Shown here piece after piece: positions 55,409-64,000 of a DNA stretch of 64,000 bases; position 1 is the first letter of the stretch, and each line of letters opens with the position of its first letter. A program made the position numbers and the translations under genes. The stretch comes from Minwuia thermotolerans (lineage in GTDB: Bacteria; Pseudomonadota; Alphaproteobacteria; Minwuiales; Minwuiaceae): the NCBI RefSeq assembly GCF_002924445.1, contig NZ_PIGG01000026.1:62001-126000 (forward strand), written 5' to 3'. Below the pieces are notes generated by a model. That model did no database searches and was not told the DNA's origin. It saw only the letters and a list, made by a program, of their open reading frames with translations.

Positions 55409-56230
55409 TCAGTCGCCTGCGTTGGGGAAGAAGAGTTGCTGACCCTGCACCCGGAATTCGGCGATGGCGTGCTGGCCCTCGGGGGAGAGCAGCCAGTCGA
55501 TGAACGCCTGGCCCTGCTTCGCCTTGATGTGCGGGTGACGCGCCGGGTTCACCAGCATCACCGCATACTGGTTGAACAGCGCGGGATCGCCCTCGACCAG
55601 GATTTCGTGTTGGCCGCGGTTGGCGAAGCTGATCCAGGTCGCGCGGTCGGAGAGGGTGTAGGCGCCCATGCTCACCGCCGCATTCAGTGTCGCGCCCATG
55701 CCGGAGCCCATCTCGCGATACCAGCTCTGGGTGCCGCCATGGGGCTCCTGTCCCGCCTTGCGCCAGAGTCCCCGCTCCGCCTTGTTGGTGCCGCTGTCGT
55801 CGCCGCGGGAGGCGAAGGGCGCCTCCGCGCCGGCGATCTTCGCCAGAGCCTCCCCCGCCTTGGTCATGCCGCGAACGCCGGCCGGATCGGCCGCGGGGCC
55901 GACGATGACGAAATCGTTGTACATCACCTCGTGGCGCGCGACGCCGTGGCCGGCGGCCACGAATTTCTGTTCGCTTGGCTTGTGGTGGACGAACAGGACG
56001 TCTGCATCGCCATTGCTGGCCAGCCGGATGGCCTGACCGGTGCCGACGGCGATGACACGGACCTCGATGCCGGATTCCGATGTGAACTTCGGCAGGATAT
56101 GACCGAACAGGCCCGAGTTCTCCGTGGAGGTGGTCGAGGCGAGCGTGATGAAGCGGTCATCGGCGCTTGCTACCCCGGTGATGACGGTCAAGGCCGTTGT
56201 CAGGCCGATAATCGTGCGCCAGATGGGCAT
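55409..56230 (-). CDS. tupA: Tungstate ABC transporter substrate-binding protein TupA
   Basis: A 273-residue periplasmic protein with a signal peptide (about 1-23, ending GVASA). The LASTTSTENSGLFGHILP start matches the TupA TTTS-type oxyanion loop, and RGDDSGTNKAE is the second phosphate-like ligand loop. TupA binds tungstate very tightly, and molybdate weakly in some relatives. Last gene of tupB-tupC-tupA. The GC-rich gap to pqqA (55321-55408) holds only the pqqA leader. Confidence 0.93.
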   Translation of the reverse strand: MPIWRTIIGLTTALTVITGVASADDRFITLASTTSTENSGLFGHILPKFTSESGIEVRVIAVGTGQAIRLASNGDADVLFVHHKPSEQKFVAAGHGVARHEVMYNDFVIVGPAADPAGVRGMTKAGEALAKIAGAEAPFASRGDDSGTNKAERGLWRKAGQEPHGGTQSWYREMGSGMGATLNAAVSMGAYTLSDRATWISFANRGQHEILVEGDPALFNQYAVMLVNPARHPHIKAKQGQAFIDWLLSPEGQHAIAEFRVQGQQLFFPNAGD

Positions 56231-56247
56231 GATCGGTCTCCTTGTGG

Positions 56248-56961
56248 TTACCAGAGCAGTTCGCCCGAGAGATAGGCCCGGGCTTCGGGGCTTTCGGGCG
56301 CGGCGAAGAAATCGGCGGCGGGTCGCCGCTCCACAACGCGCCCGGCATGCAGGAAGATGACCTCGTCGGCCAGCCGCCTGGCCTGTGCGAGATCGTGGGT
56401 CGTCATCACGATCTTGGCGCCGGATCGGTGGATCTCGTCGATGATCCGCTCCACGGCTCCCGTGGCGCCGGGATCGAGGCTCGCCGTCGGCTCGTCCAGG
56501 AACAGGATGTCGGGCCTCAGCGCCCAGGCGCGGGCCAGGGCGAGACGCTGCTGCTCGCCGCCGGAGAGCTGCCTGGCGGATTGTTCGGCGCGGCCGGTCA
56601 GGCCGGCCCGCTCCAGCGCCTGCCGGGTCCGTTCCCGGCGGTCGTCCAACGGCAGGTTCCTGAGTTTCAGCCCGTACTCGACATTGGCGCGCACCGAGCG
56701 GCGCAGCATCACCGGCTTCTGGAATACCATCGCCTGTCGCTGTCGGGCCGCATCGGCGTCCGGGCCCTTCCAGGCGGCCGTGCCCTCGAAGCCGCCCAGA
56801 AGCCCGTGGCAGATTCGGAGCAGCAGGCTCTTGCCCGCGCCATTGGGTCCGAGGATGACGGTGCGCGGGCCTTCGCCGATCTCCAGCGAAATGCGGTCCA
56901 GCAGGGTCCGTCCCCCGGCGCGGAAGCTCACTTCGCTGAGTTCCAGCGGCAGCACGCCCAT
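56248..56961 (-). CDS. tupC: Tungstate ABC transporter ATP-binding protein TupC
   Basis: A 237-residue ABC ATPase. Walker A is GPNGAGKSL, the signature LSGGEQQRLALARA, Walker B DILFLDEPTASLD, and the H-loop is MTTHDL. It drives uptake of tungstate with TupB. The ordering tupB-tupC-tupA places it between permease and binding protein, 4 bases after tupB. C-terminal tail is short, with no regulatory domain. Confidence 0.92.
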   Translation of the reverse strand: MGVLPLELSEVSFRAGGRTLLDRISLEIGEGPRTVILGPNGAGKSLLLRICHGLLGGFEGTAAWKGPDADAARQRQAMVFQKPVMLRRSVRANVEYGLKLRNLPLDDRRERTRQALERAGLTGRAEQSARQLSGGEQQRLALARAWALRPDILFLDEPTASLDPGATGAVERIIDEIHRSGAKIVMTTHDLAQARRLADEVIFLHAGRVVERRPAADFFAAPESPEARAYLSGELLW

Positions 56962-56965
56962 CGTT

Positions 56966-57670
56966 TCAGCCTCGTCCGTGTGCGGTCGCGCCGCCCAGCA
57001 TTGCCACCGCCGCGTTCACGCCCAGTGCGATGGCCAGCAGGATGAAACCCAGCGCGAGCGCCAGGGCGAGATTGCCCTTGGAAGTCTCCAGCGCGATCGC
57101 GGTGGTCATCACGCGGGTCACGTGGGCGATGTTGCCGCCGACGATGAATACTGCGCCGACCTCCGCCGTGGCCCGGCCGAAGCCGGCCATCACCGCGGTC
57201 ATGAGCGCCAGCCGGCCGTCCCACAGCAGAGTCGGCACCATCTGTGCCGGGCGTGCGCCCAGCGAGCAGAGCTGCTCGCGGTACTCCTCGAACAGGTCGC
57301 GGACGATCTGGCGGGCGAGGGCGGCGATGATCGGCGTGATCAGCACGGTCTGGGCGATCACCATTGCCGTGGGGGTGAACAGCAGTCCCAGCGCCCCCAG
57401 CGGGCCGGCGCGCGAGAGCAAGAGATACACCATCAGGCCGACGAACACCGGCGGCAGCCCCATCAGGGCGTTGAGCAGGATGACGACGCCGCGGCGGCCG
57501 GGAAAGCGGTAGACCGCGACCACCGCGCCGAGCGGCAGACCGATCAGGGAGGCGAAGAAGACGGCGGTCAGGCTGACCTGCAGGGACCGGGCGACGATGC
57601 CGACCAGCTCGGCGTCGAAGCCGAGCACCAGACGGGCCGCAAGCAGCAGCGCTGAGCCGATGTCGGACAT
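56966..57670 (-). CDS. tupB: Tungstate ABC transporter permease TupB
   Basis: A 234-residue permease of six or so helices. The EAA-type loop with the conserved Gly is EEYREQLCSLGARPAQM, followed by TAVMAGFGRATAEVGAVFIVGGN. First gene of the tup run, starting 157 bases after coxM and separated from it by a strong hairpin, so the transporter likely has its own promoter. Confidence 0.9.
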   Translation of the reverse strand: MSDIGSALLLAARLVLGFDAELVGIVARSLQVSLTAVFFASLIGLPLGAVVAVYRFPGRRGVVILLNALMGLPPVFVGLMVYLLLSRAGPLGALGLLFTPTAMVIAQTVLITPIIAALARQIVRDLFEEYREQLCSLGARPAQMVPTLLWDGRLALMTAVMAGFGRATAEVGAVFIVGGNIAHVTRVMTTAIALETSKGNLALALALGFILLAIALGVNAAVAMLGGATAHGRG

Positions 57671-57767
57671 GTCGCCGGACTCCGAACGACGGGGTGCCGG
57701 CAGCGCACCCCGCGCCGCCGTTCTCAGGCCATCAACCCTATCGGAGCGTTGAAGGATTGCCCATCCG

Positions 57768-57817
57768 CGCCAGGCGACGCCCCGGCCCGCGACATCGGGC
57801 GGGCCGGGTGTCTGGCG
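57768..57817 (-). terminator. Hairpin terminator after coxM
   Basis: Two nested stems: CGCCAG (57768-57773) with CTGGCG (57812-57817), and CCCGGCCCG (57781-57789) with CGGGCCGGG (57800-57808). It is 10 bases past the coxM stop on the minus-strand transcript. There is no long T tract, so a pausing or Rho-assisted site is possible. Confidence 0.55.
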
Positions 57818-57826
57818 AAGGGTGGA

Positions 57827-58621
57827 TCAGCCGGCGGCCTGCACCGCCCGGCGGGTCATCACGGTGACCAGATGCGCGCGGTAATCGGCGCTGGCGTGAA
57901 TGTCGGAGTTGAGGTCGTCGGCGGAGACCGCGCCCTCGGGGATCGCGTCGGCCGCGAAGTTCGAGGACAGCGCATTCTCGTAGGCCGGCACCCGGAAGAC
58001 GCAGGGCCCGGCGCCGATGACCGCGACGCGGACGCCGCCCGAGGTTCTGGCCACGAAGCTGCCGACCAGCGGATAGCGCGAGGCCGGGTTCTCGAACTTC
58101 TCGTAGCCCGCCTTCTCCGGGATGGGGAAGGAGACCTGCACGATGATCTCGTCCTCCTCCAGGGCCGTGTCGAACATGGCGGTGAAGAAGTCTTCCGCGG
58201 CGATTTCGCGCTTCGTGGTCTTCACGGTCGCGCCCAGCGCCACCAGCGCCGCCGGGTAGTCGGCGGCCGGATCGTTGTTGGCGATGGAGCCGCCGATGGT
58301 GCCGCGGTTGCGCACCTGCGGATCGCCGATGCCGCCCACCAGTTTGGCCAGCGCGGGGATCGCCGACTTCACCTCGCCGGAGCCGGCGACGGCGGCGTGG
58401 GTCGTCATGGCGCCGACGACGATGTTGTCGCCTTCGCGCTTCACGCCCTTCAGATCGGCGATGCCGCCGAGATCGATGACGTCGCTGGGACTCGCCAGGC
58501 GCTGTTTCAGGGTCGGGATCAGGGTCATGCCGCCGGCCATGATCTTGCCGTCCTCGGCCGCCGCGATGGCCTTCGCCGCCTCGTCGAGGCTGCTCGCCTT
58601 CCTGTATTCGAATTCGTACAT
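57827..58621 (-). CDS. coxM: CoxM-type FAD-binding subunit of a xanthine dehydrogenase-family enzyme
   Basis: A 264-residue FAD subunit. YEFEYRKASSLDEAAKAIAAA start, then AGGMTLIPTLKQRL and the RNRGTIGGSIANNDPAADYPAAL loop for FAD. GQVSFP-like strand and the SSNFAADA end are standard. Passes electrons from the molybdenum site and Fe-S subunit to the chain. Follows coxL by 11 bases; last of the cox run before the terminator. Confidence 0.92.
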   Translation of the reverse strand: MYEFEYRKASSLDEAAKAIAAAEDGKIMAGGMTLIPTLKQRLASPSDVIDLGGIADLKGVKREGDNIVVGAMTTHAAVAGSGEVKSAIPALAKLVGGIGDPQVRNRGTIGGSIANNDPAADYPAALVALGATVKTTKREIAAEDFFTAMFDTALEEDEIIVQVSFPIPEKAGYEKFENPASRYPLVGSFVARTSGGVRVAVIGAGPCVFRVPAYENALSSNFAADAIPEGAVSADDLNSDIHASADYRAHLVTVMTRRAVQAAG

Positions 58622-58632
58622 GCTGATCCCCC

Positions 58633-61002
58633 TTATTCGGCCGCCGCGGCCATGCCGCCGTTCACGATCCGCCAGATTTTCGCCGGCGTGGCCGGCATGT
58701 CGATGTGGCTGACGCCATAGTCCTTCAAGGCGTCGACGATGGCGTTGATCACCGCCGGCGGCGAGCCGATGGCCCCGGCCTCGCCGCAGCCCTTCACCCC
58801 CAGCGGATTGTGGGTGCAGGCCGTGACCTGATGGTCGACGGTGAAGTTCGGGAAGTTGTAGGCGCGCGGCATGCAGTAGTCCATGTAGGTGCCGCTGACC
58901 AACTGGCCCTCATTGTCGTAGACGGTGTTTTCCAGCAACGCCTGGCCGATGCCCTGGGCCAGACCGCCATGGACCTGGCCTTCGACGATCATCGGATTGA
59001 TGACGTTGCCGAAATCGTCGGAGGCGTGGAAGCTGACGATCTCCACCGCGCCGGTCTGCGGCTCGATCTCGACCTCGCAGACATAGGTGCCGGCCGGGAA
59101 GGTGAAGTTCTTCGGATCGTAGAAGGCGGTCTCCTCCAGGCCCGGCTCCAGTTCGTCCAGCGGGTAGTTGTGCGGCACATAGGCCGTCAGCGCCACGTCG
59201 CCGAAGGCCACCTGCTTGTCGGTGCCGGTGACCTTGAAGCTGCCGTTCTCGAAGACGACGTCGTCGGCCGAGGCTTCCATGAGGTGCGCGGCGATCTTCG
59301 TCGCCTTGTTGACGATCTTGTCACAGGCGTTGGACAGCGCGGCGCCGCCGACGGCGATCGAGCGCGAACCGTAGGTCCCCATGCCGAAGGGGATCTTGTT
59401 GGTGTCGCCGTGCACGATGTCGATCTGATCGAGGCCGATGCCGAGGCGGTCGGCCACCACCTGGGCGAAGGTGGTCTCGTGGCCCTGGCCATGGCTGTGG
59501 CTGCCGGTCATGACCTGGATCGATCCGGTGGGATTGACGCGGACGGTGGCGCATTCGTACAGCCCCGCCCGGGCGCCCAGCGCGCCGGCGATGTTCGACG
59601 GCGCGATTCCGCAGGCTTCGATGTAGCAGGCGATGCCGATGCCGCGCAGCTTGCCCTTGCGTTTCGCTTCCTCGCGCCTCGCTTCGAAGCCGTCCCAGTC
59701 CGCCGCCTTCAGCGCCGCGGTCAGCGTGGCCTCGTAGTCCCCCGTGTCGTAGGTCAGTGCCACCGGCGTGGCGTAGGGGAACTGGTCGGGCTGGATGAAG
59801 TTCTTCCGCCGGATCTCGACCGGGTCCATGCCCATCTCGTCCGCGGCGAGGTCGATCACCCGCTCCAGCAGATACGTCGCTTCCGGCCGGCCCGCGCCGC
59901 GATAGGCGTCGACGGGGACGGTATTGGTAAAGACCGCCTTCACCTCGGCCAGGATCGCCGGCGTGGTGTACTGGCCCGCCAGCAGCGTGGCGTGCAGATA
60001 GGTCGGGATCGACGGCGCGAAGGTCGACAGATAGGCGCCCATGTTCGCCAGCGTCTGCTCGCGCAGCGCCAGGAACCTGCCCTCCTTGTCCATGGCCAGT
60101 TCGACCTTGGTGACGTGGTCGCGGCCGTGGGCGTCGGAGATGAAGGCTTCCGTGCGGTCGGAAGTCCACTTCACCGGCCGGCCCAGCACCTTGGCGGCGA
60201 CCGTGACGATCGCCTCCTCGGCGTAGTGATAGATCTTGGACCCGAAGCCGCCGCCCACGTCCGGGGAGTAGACCCGGAGCTTGTGCTCCGGAATCTGCAG
60301 CACGAAGGCGCCCATCAGCAGGCGGATGACATGCGGGTTCTGGCTGGAAGTGTAGAGCGTGTGTTCGCCCGAGGCGTCGTCGAAATCGCCGATGGCGCAG
60401 CGGGGCTCCATGGCGTTCGGCACCAGCCGGTTGTTGATCAGTTCCAGGGTGGTGACGTGGTCGGCCTTCCGGAACGCGGCCTCGACCGCCTCGCGGTCGC
60501 CCAGTTCCCAGTCGTAGCAGAGATTGTCGCCGGCCTCGTCATGGACCGAGGCGCCGTCCTCCAGGGCCGAGCGCATGTCGACCACCGCCGGCAGCGGCTC
60601 GTAGTCGATTTCGACCAGTTCCGCCGCGTCGCGGGCCTGCGCGCGGCTCTCGGCAATCACGACGGCGACCGGATCCCCGACGTGCCGGACCTTGCCTTCG
60701 GCCAGGATCGGGTGCTTGGGCTCGATCATCGGCTGTTCGTTCTTGCCGGTGACCTGCCAGCCGCAGGGCAGTCCGCCGAAGGCCGCGAAATCATCGGCCG
60801 TCAGCACGCCAACTACGCCCGGCGCGGCCCTGGCCGCCGAGGTGTCGATGCGGTTGATCTTCGCGTGCGCGTGCGGCGAGCGCACGATCGCCGCATAGCT
60901 CATGTCCTGCAGCACGATGTCGTCCGTGTACTTGCCGCGCCCCTTGATGAAGCGGAGGTCTTCCTTGCGGCGTACGCTTGCCCCGATACCCTGGTCCGTC
61001 AT
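58633..61002 (-). CDS. coxL: CoxL-type molybdenum hydroxylase large subunit, form II
   Basis: A 789-residue molybdopterin subunit. GGGFGSK is at residues 250-256 for cofactor binding, and the active-site loop reads AYRGAGR at 366-372. AYRGAGR is the form II signature; form I CO dehydrogenase has a Cys-containing loop instead. So CO oxidation should not be assumed; other purine or aromatic substrates are possible. The C-terminal [11 protein letters not shown] holds the Glu base. Next to coxS and coxM, with coxG as chaperone-like gene, and beside a tungstate/molybdate transporter. Confidence 0.93.
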   Translation of the reverse strand: MTDQGIGASVRRKEDLRFIKGRGKYTDDIVLQDMSYAAIVRSPHAHAKINRIDTSAARAAPGVVGVLTADDFAAFGGLPCGWQVTGKNEQPMIEPKHPILAEGKVRHVGDPVAVVIAESRAQARDAAELVEIDYEPLPAVVDMRSALEDGASVHDEAGDNLCYDWELGDREAVEAAFRKADHVTTLELINNRLVPNAMEPRCAIGDFDDASGEHTLYTSSQNPHVIRLLMGAFVLQIPEHKLRVYSPDVGGGFGSKIYHYAEEAIVTVAAKVLGRPVKWTSDRTEAFISDAHGRDHVTKVELAMDKEGRFLALREQTLANMGAYLSTFAPSIPTYLHATLLAGQYTTPAILAEVKAVFTNTVPVDAYRGAGRPEATYLLERVIDLAADEMGMDPVEIRRKNFIQPDQFPYATPVALTYDTGDYEATLTAALKAADWDGFEARREEAKRKGKLRGIGIACYIEACGIAPSNIAGALGARAGLYECATVRVNPTGSIQVMTGSHSHGQGHETTFAQVVADRLGIGLDQIDIVHGDTNKIPFGMGTYGSRSIAVGGAALSNACDKIVNKATKIAAHLMEASADDVVFENGSFKVTGTDKQVAFGDVALTAYVPHNYPLDELEPGLEETAFYDPKNFTFPAGTYVCEVEIEPQTGAVEIVSFHASDDFGNVINPMIVEGQVHGGLAQGIGQALLENTVYDNEGQLVSGTYMDYCMPRAYNFPNFTVDHQVTACTHNPLGVKGCGEAGAIGSPPAVINAIVDALKDYGVSHIDMPATPAKIWRIVNGGMAAAAE

Positions 61003-61045
61003 GACGTTTCCTCCCTGAAAATCGCCGACGTTGATGGGAACTCCG

Positions 61046-61513
<468 letters not shown>

Positions 61514-61580
61514 GTCCCCCCGTCCTCCCTGTCTGGAACATTGGCAATTGGGCGCATCCTGCGCCGGGTATGGCGTTAAC

Positions 61581-62513
61581 TCAAGAGACGAGCGCGATGA
61601 GCACCAGAATCAGTGCGACCGCGCCGATGAACCAGACCCAGACCGGCAGGGCGCCGGCGGCGCCGGCCCTTTCGTCGCCTGCGGGCGCGGGCTTGGGCGG
61701 GATCGCGTGGGCCGCCTCGGGTGCGACGCTCGCCGCGGCGGCGCTGCCCCGCGCCTCTTCCTTTTCGGCGACGCTCTCGTCGACGGTCTTCGCCTCCGCG
61801 TCGGCCGACGGTCTGGCGCGCTTCTCGGCGATGGACGGATCCTGGGTGCCTTCGGCCGCGTCGATCCGCACGCCGCCGTCCGCTTCGGAACTGACCGGCG
61901 ACTCGCCGGCGGGCACGCCCGCGCCCTCGGTCGAGGGCGGCGCATCCTTGTCGTGCGGCGGCATCGCCGTCGCGGCGGCCGCGGTCTTCGTCTCTCCGGC
62001 CGCGGATTCCTCGACCTTGCTGCCTGGCGCCGCGGGTTCCTGCGGGGTGGCGCGCGCAGCCTCGGCGCTGCTGCTCTCCACGTGGTCGCGGAACCTGGCG
62101 AAGAACTGGTCAGCCATCTTCCTGGCCGTGCCGTCGATCAGCCGTCCGCCGACCTGCGCCAGCTTGCCGCCGACCTGAGCGTCCGCCTCGTAGGTCAGCA
62201 AGGTGCCGCCGTCGTCCTTTTCCTCAAGGCTGACATCGGCTCCGCCCTTGGCGAAGCCCGCCGCGCCGCCCTTGCCGCTGCCCTCGATGCGATAGGAGGA
62301 GGGGGGATTGAGATCCTTCAGCTCGACCGAGCCGTTGAACTTCGCCTTGACCGGCCCGACCTTCGCGGTCACTGCGGCGGTGAGCTCGTTCTCGCCGGTC
62401 ATTTCCAGGCTCTCGCAGCCCGGAATGCAGTCCTTGAGCACCTCGGGGTCGTTCAGCGCCTTCCAGACCGTCTCGCGGTCCGCGTCTATGTCGTAACTGC
62501 CGGTAATCTTCAT
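61581..62513 (-). CDS. coxG: CoxG-like SRPBCC protein with C-terminal membrane anchor
   Basis: A 310-residue protein. The SRPBCC START-like domain is residues 1-150 ([35 protein letters not shown]; pattern split), as in CoxG. Residues 150-285 are Pro/Ala/Glu-rich and disordered, ending with a hydrophobic segment [18 protein letters not shown] as a membrane anchor. CoxG recruits the CO dehydrogenase to the membrane in Oligotropha. Start ATG at 62513. First gene of the cox run, divergent from gpsA. The long disordered linker is longer than usual. Confidence 0.85.
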   Translation of the reverse strand: MKITGSYDIDADRETVWKALNDPEVLKDCIPGCESLEMTGENELTAAVTAKVGPVKAKFNGSVELKDLNPPSSYRIEGSGKGGAAGFAKGGADVSLEEKDDGGTLLTYEADAQVGGKLAQVGGRLIDGTARKMADQFFARFRDHVESSSAEAARATPQEPAAPGSKVEESAAGETKTAAAATAMPPHDKDAPPSTEGAGVPAGESPVSSEADGGVRIDAAEGTQDPSIAEKRARPSADAEAKTVDESVAEKEEARGSAAAASVAPEAAHAIPPKPAPAGDERAGAAGALPVWVWFIGAVALILVLIALVS

Positions 62514-62669
62514 CTGAAAGGCACTCCCGCGGATGTTGGCGCGCCGGGCAGTAGCAGCCGGCCGCCACTTCTTGATCCTCGTCCAAGCTAGCGCCTGGCG
62601 CGCCACGACCCAAATTGACAGGTGGGTTTTGCGTCCCTATGCCGCAGAAATCAGGGGGAAACGCAGTCG

Positions 62670-63662
62670 ATGGAAAATCGTGACGAAAGGCTGATAGGCG
62701 TCGTCGGCGCGGGCGCCTGGGGCGCGGCTCTGGCGCAGTGCGCCGCCCAGGCGGATCATCCGGTCGTGCTCTGGGGCCGCGATCCTGCGCGGATGGCCGC
62801 CATCGCGGAAAGCCGCCGCCATCCCCGTCTCGAGGGGATGCGTCTGGATCGCAGGGTCGAATGCGTCGCCGACATGGCGGCGCTCGCGCCCGCCGCGGCC
62901 GTGGTGCTGGCGGTTCCCGCGCAGACGCTCCGCCCGGTGCTGGCGGCGCTCGCCGGGGTGCTGCGGCCGGATGCGCCCGCGGTCATCGCCGCCAAGGGGA
63001 TCGAACGCGAGAGCGCGATGACGATGCCGGAGGTGGTTTCGGACCTCGATCCCCGCCGCCCGGTCGCGGTTCTCTCCGGGCCCACCTTCGCCGGCGAACT
63101 GGCGCGCGGACTGCCGGCGGCGGCGACGCTCGCCTGCCGCGACATCGCGCTGGCGGAGGAACTGGCCGCCGTCTTTCACGGCGTCAATCTCAGGCTCTAC
63201 GCCAGCGACGACGTCACGGGCGCGGCGCTGGGAGGCGCGGTGAAGAATGTGCTGGCGATCGCCGCCGGCGCCGTCATCGGCGCCGGGCTCGGCTCGAACG
63301 CCCGCGCCGGGGTGATCGCCCGCGGCCTCGCCGAGATGACGCGCCTGGGCGAGGCGATGGGCGCGCGCACCGACACGCTCGCCGGTCTGTCCGGCCTCGG
63401 CGATCTGGTGCTGAGCTGCACCGACAGCCAGTCGCGCAACTTCTCCTTCGGCCACGCCCTGGCGCGCGGCGAGACGCCGGACGGCCAGCTCGTCGAGGGC
63501 GCGTTGACCGTCGGTCCGCTGCTGGCCCGGGCGGCGCGCCATGGCGCCGACATGCCCATCGCCGAAGCCGTGGACGCGGTCGTCAACCAGGGTGCGCCGC
63601 TGGACAGGGTGATCGCCCGTCTGCTCGCCCGCCCGGGGCGGCGGGAATCGACTAGCGGATGA
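62670..63662 (+). CDS. gpsA: NAD(P)-dependent glycerol-3-phosphate dehydrogenase
   Basis: A 330-residue enzyme making sn-glycerol 3-phosphate for phospholipids. The nucleotide motif GVVGAGAWGAALA is at the N-terminus, GAVKNVLAIAAGAVIGAGLG is the active-site lysine region, and ELARGLPAAA and NARAGVIARGL are standard. ATG at 62670 follows CAGGGGGAA. It overlaps the convergent mrp gene by 11 bases. It is divergent from coxG across a 156-base gap. Confidence 0.95.
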   Translation: MENRDERLIGVVGAGAWGAALAQCAAQADHPVVLWGRDPARMAAIAESRRHPRLEGMRLDRRVECVADMAALAPAAAVVLAVPAQTLRPVLAALAGVLRPDAPAVIAAKGIERESAMTMPEVVSDLDPRRPVAVLSGPTFAGELARGLPAAATLACRDIALAEELAAVFHGVNLRLYASDDVTGAALGGAVKNVLAIAAGAVIGAGLGSNARAGVIARGLAEMTRLGEAMGARTDTLAGLSGLGDLVLSCTDSQSRNFSFGHALARGETPDGQLVEGALTVGPLLARAARHGADMPIAEAVDAVVNQGAPLDRVIARLLARPGRRESTSG

Positions 63663-64000
63663 CGATCCGGGGCCCGCTGGAGGACTTTCCCAGGGCCGCG
63701 TCGATCTTCGCGGCCACCTTTTCCGCCACGTCGATGTAGGCCTGCGCGTAGTCGCTGTCCGGAGCCGATGCGACGATGGGATTGCCGGCGTCGGAGGTCT
63801 CCCGGATGGTCATGTGCAGCGGGATCTCGCCAAGGAAATCGGTCCCCAGTTCCTTGGCGGTCGCGCGCGCGCCGCCATGGCCGAAGATCTCCGATCGCTC
63901 GCCGCAGCTCGGACACAGGAAGTAGCTCATGTTCTCGACGATGCCGAAGACCGGCACGTCCACCTTGCGGAACATGGCCAGTCCCTTGCGGGCGTCGATC
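63652..64000 (-). CDS. Mrp/NBP35 family iron-sulfur carrier ATPase (C-terminal part)
   Basis: The gene continues beyond the right window edge. Visible from ARKGLAMFRKVDVPVFGIVENMSYFLCPSCGER, with the CxxC cluster-bridging motif and then the FLGEIPLHMTIRETSDAGNPIV end that is typical of ApbC/Mrp. It binds and transfers 4Fe-4S clusters. The N-terminal P-loop lies outside. It overlaps gpsA convergently by 11 bases. Confidence 0.92.
   Translation of the reverse strand, partial: IDARKGLAMFRKVDVPVFGIVENMSYFLCPSCGERSEIFGHGGARATAKELGTDFLGEIPLHMTIRETSDAGNPIVASAPDSDYAQAYIDVAEKVAAKIDAALGKSSSGPRIVIR

Noticed and set aside
58633-61002. Calling the cox genes a true aerobic CO dehydrogenase
   Set aside because: The active-site loop is AYRGAGR (form II) and not the Cys-containing form I loop.

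Overview
The window is G+C-rich chromosomal DNA of an alphaproteobacterium. Pointers are a RegB/RegA redox pair with the RegB quinone motif and redox cysteine, a ParE close to the alphaproteobacterial form, a pqqA-C-D-E run, CoxMSLG-type molybdenum hydroxylase genes, a type-B PutA, and spaced hairpin repeats between convergent genes. Several Rhodospirillales-like families occur together (LLM and PPOX flavin/F420 oxidoreductases, PaaI thioesterases, many CoA enzymes). I cannot name a genus from sequence alone. No tRNA, rRNA, CRISPR array or insertion sequence was recognised.

Layout. 1-10.8 kb: end of a DUF4198 gene, a GMC oxidoreductase, PutA (proline to glutamate), a SHOCT protein, TypA with a translationally coupled FAD oxidoreductase, and an enoyl-CoA hydratase. 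10.8-17.2 kb: regB-regA, diverging from a coupled LytTR/YcgN/DapA-like run, then parE. 17.2-18.2 kb: a small AT-rich island with repeats, hairpins and one unknown wHTH-like gene. 18.2-24.7 kb: an LLM oxidoreductase, then a minus-strand surface-glycan-type operon (O-antigen ligase, CBS-fused aminotransferase, HpcH/HpaI aldolase, AsnB). 24.8-29.8 kb: a feruloyl-CoA-synthetase-like enzyme, then flgK-flgL behind a good sigma-54 promoter match. 29.9-41.8 kb: acyl-CoA dehydrogenase, alpha/beta hydrolase, REC-Hpt protein, lipid kinase, two thioesterases with an LLM enzyme, PPOX and PaiB flavoproteins, DsbA-like, cupin, hotdog and amidohydrolase proteins. 41.8-47.7 kb: two Nu-class GSTs around a cystathionine beta-lyase, a YbaK protein, Sel1, ceramidase, enoyl-CoA hydratase and LLM enzyme. 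47.7-48.7 kb: a second AT-rich insert, a single TIR-domain gene. 48.7-53 kb: a GDT1 cation exporter, an acyl-CoA synthetase, a HAD phosphatase and an SDR lacking the usual catalytic residues. 53-62.5 kb: one minus-strand block coxG-coxS-coxL-coxM / tupB-tupC-tupA / pqqA / pqqC-pqqD-pqqE. 62.7-64 kb: gpsA and the end of mrp.

The genes suggest an aerobic or microaerobic heterotroph that oxidises amino acids, aromatic and acyl substrates. It imports tungstate/molybdate beside a molybdenum hydroxylase, makes PQQ (pqqB is not in the window), is flagellated, and decorates its surface with an amino-sugar or amidated glycan.

The strongest candidates for undescribed biology are the lone AT-rich TIR gene (47.7 kb), the AT-rich island at 17.2-18.2 kb whose leader carries iteron-like repeats and twin hairpins with the same GGGTCCAA motif, and the CBS-aminotransferase glycan operon.
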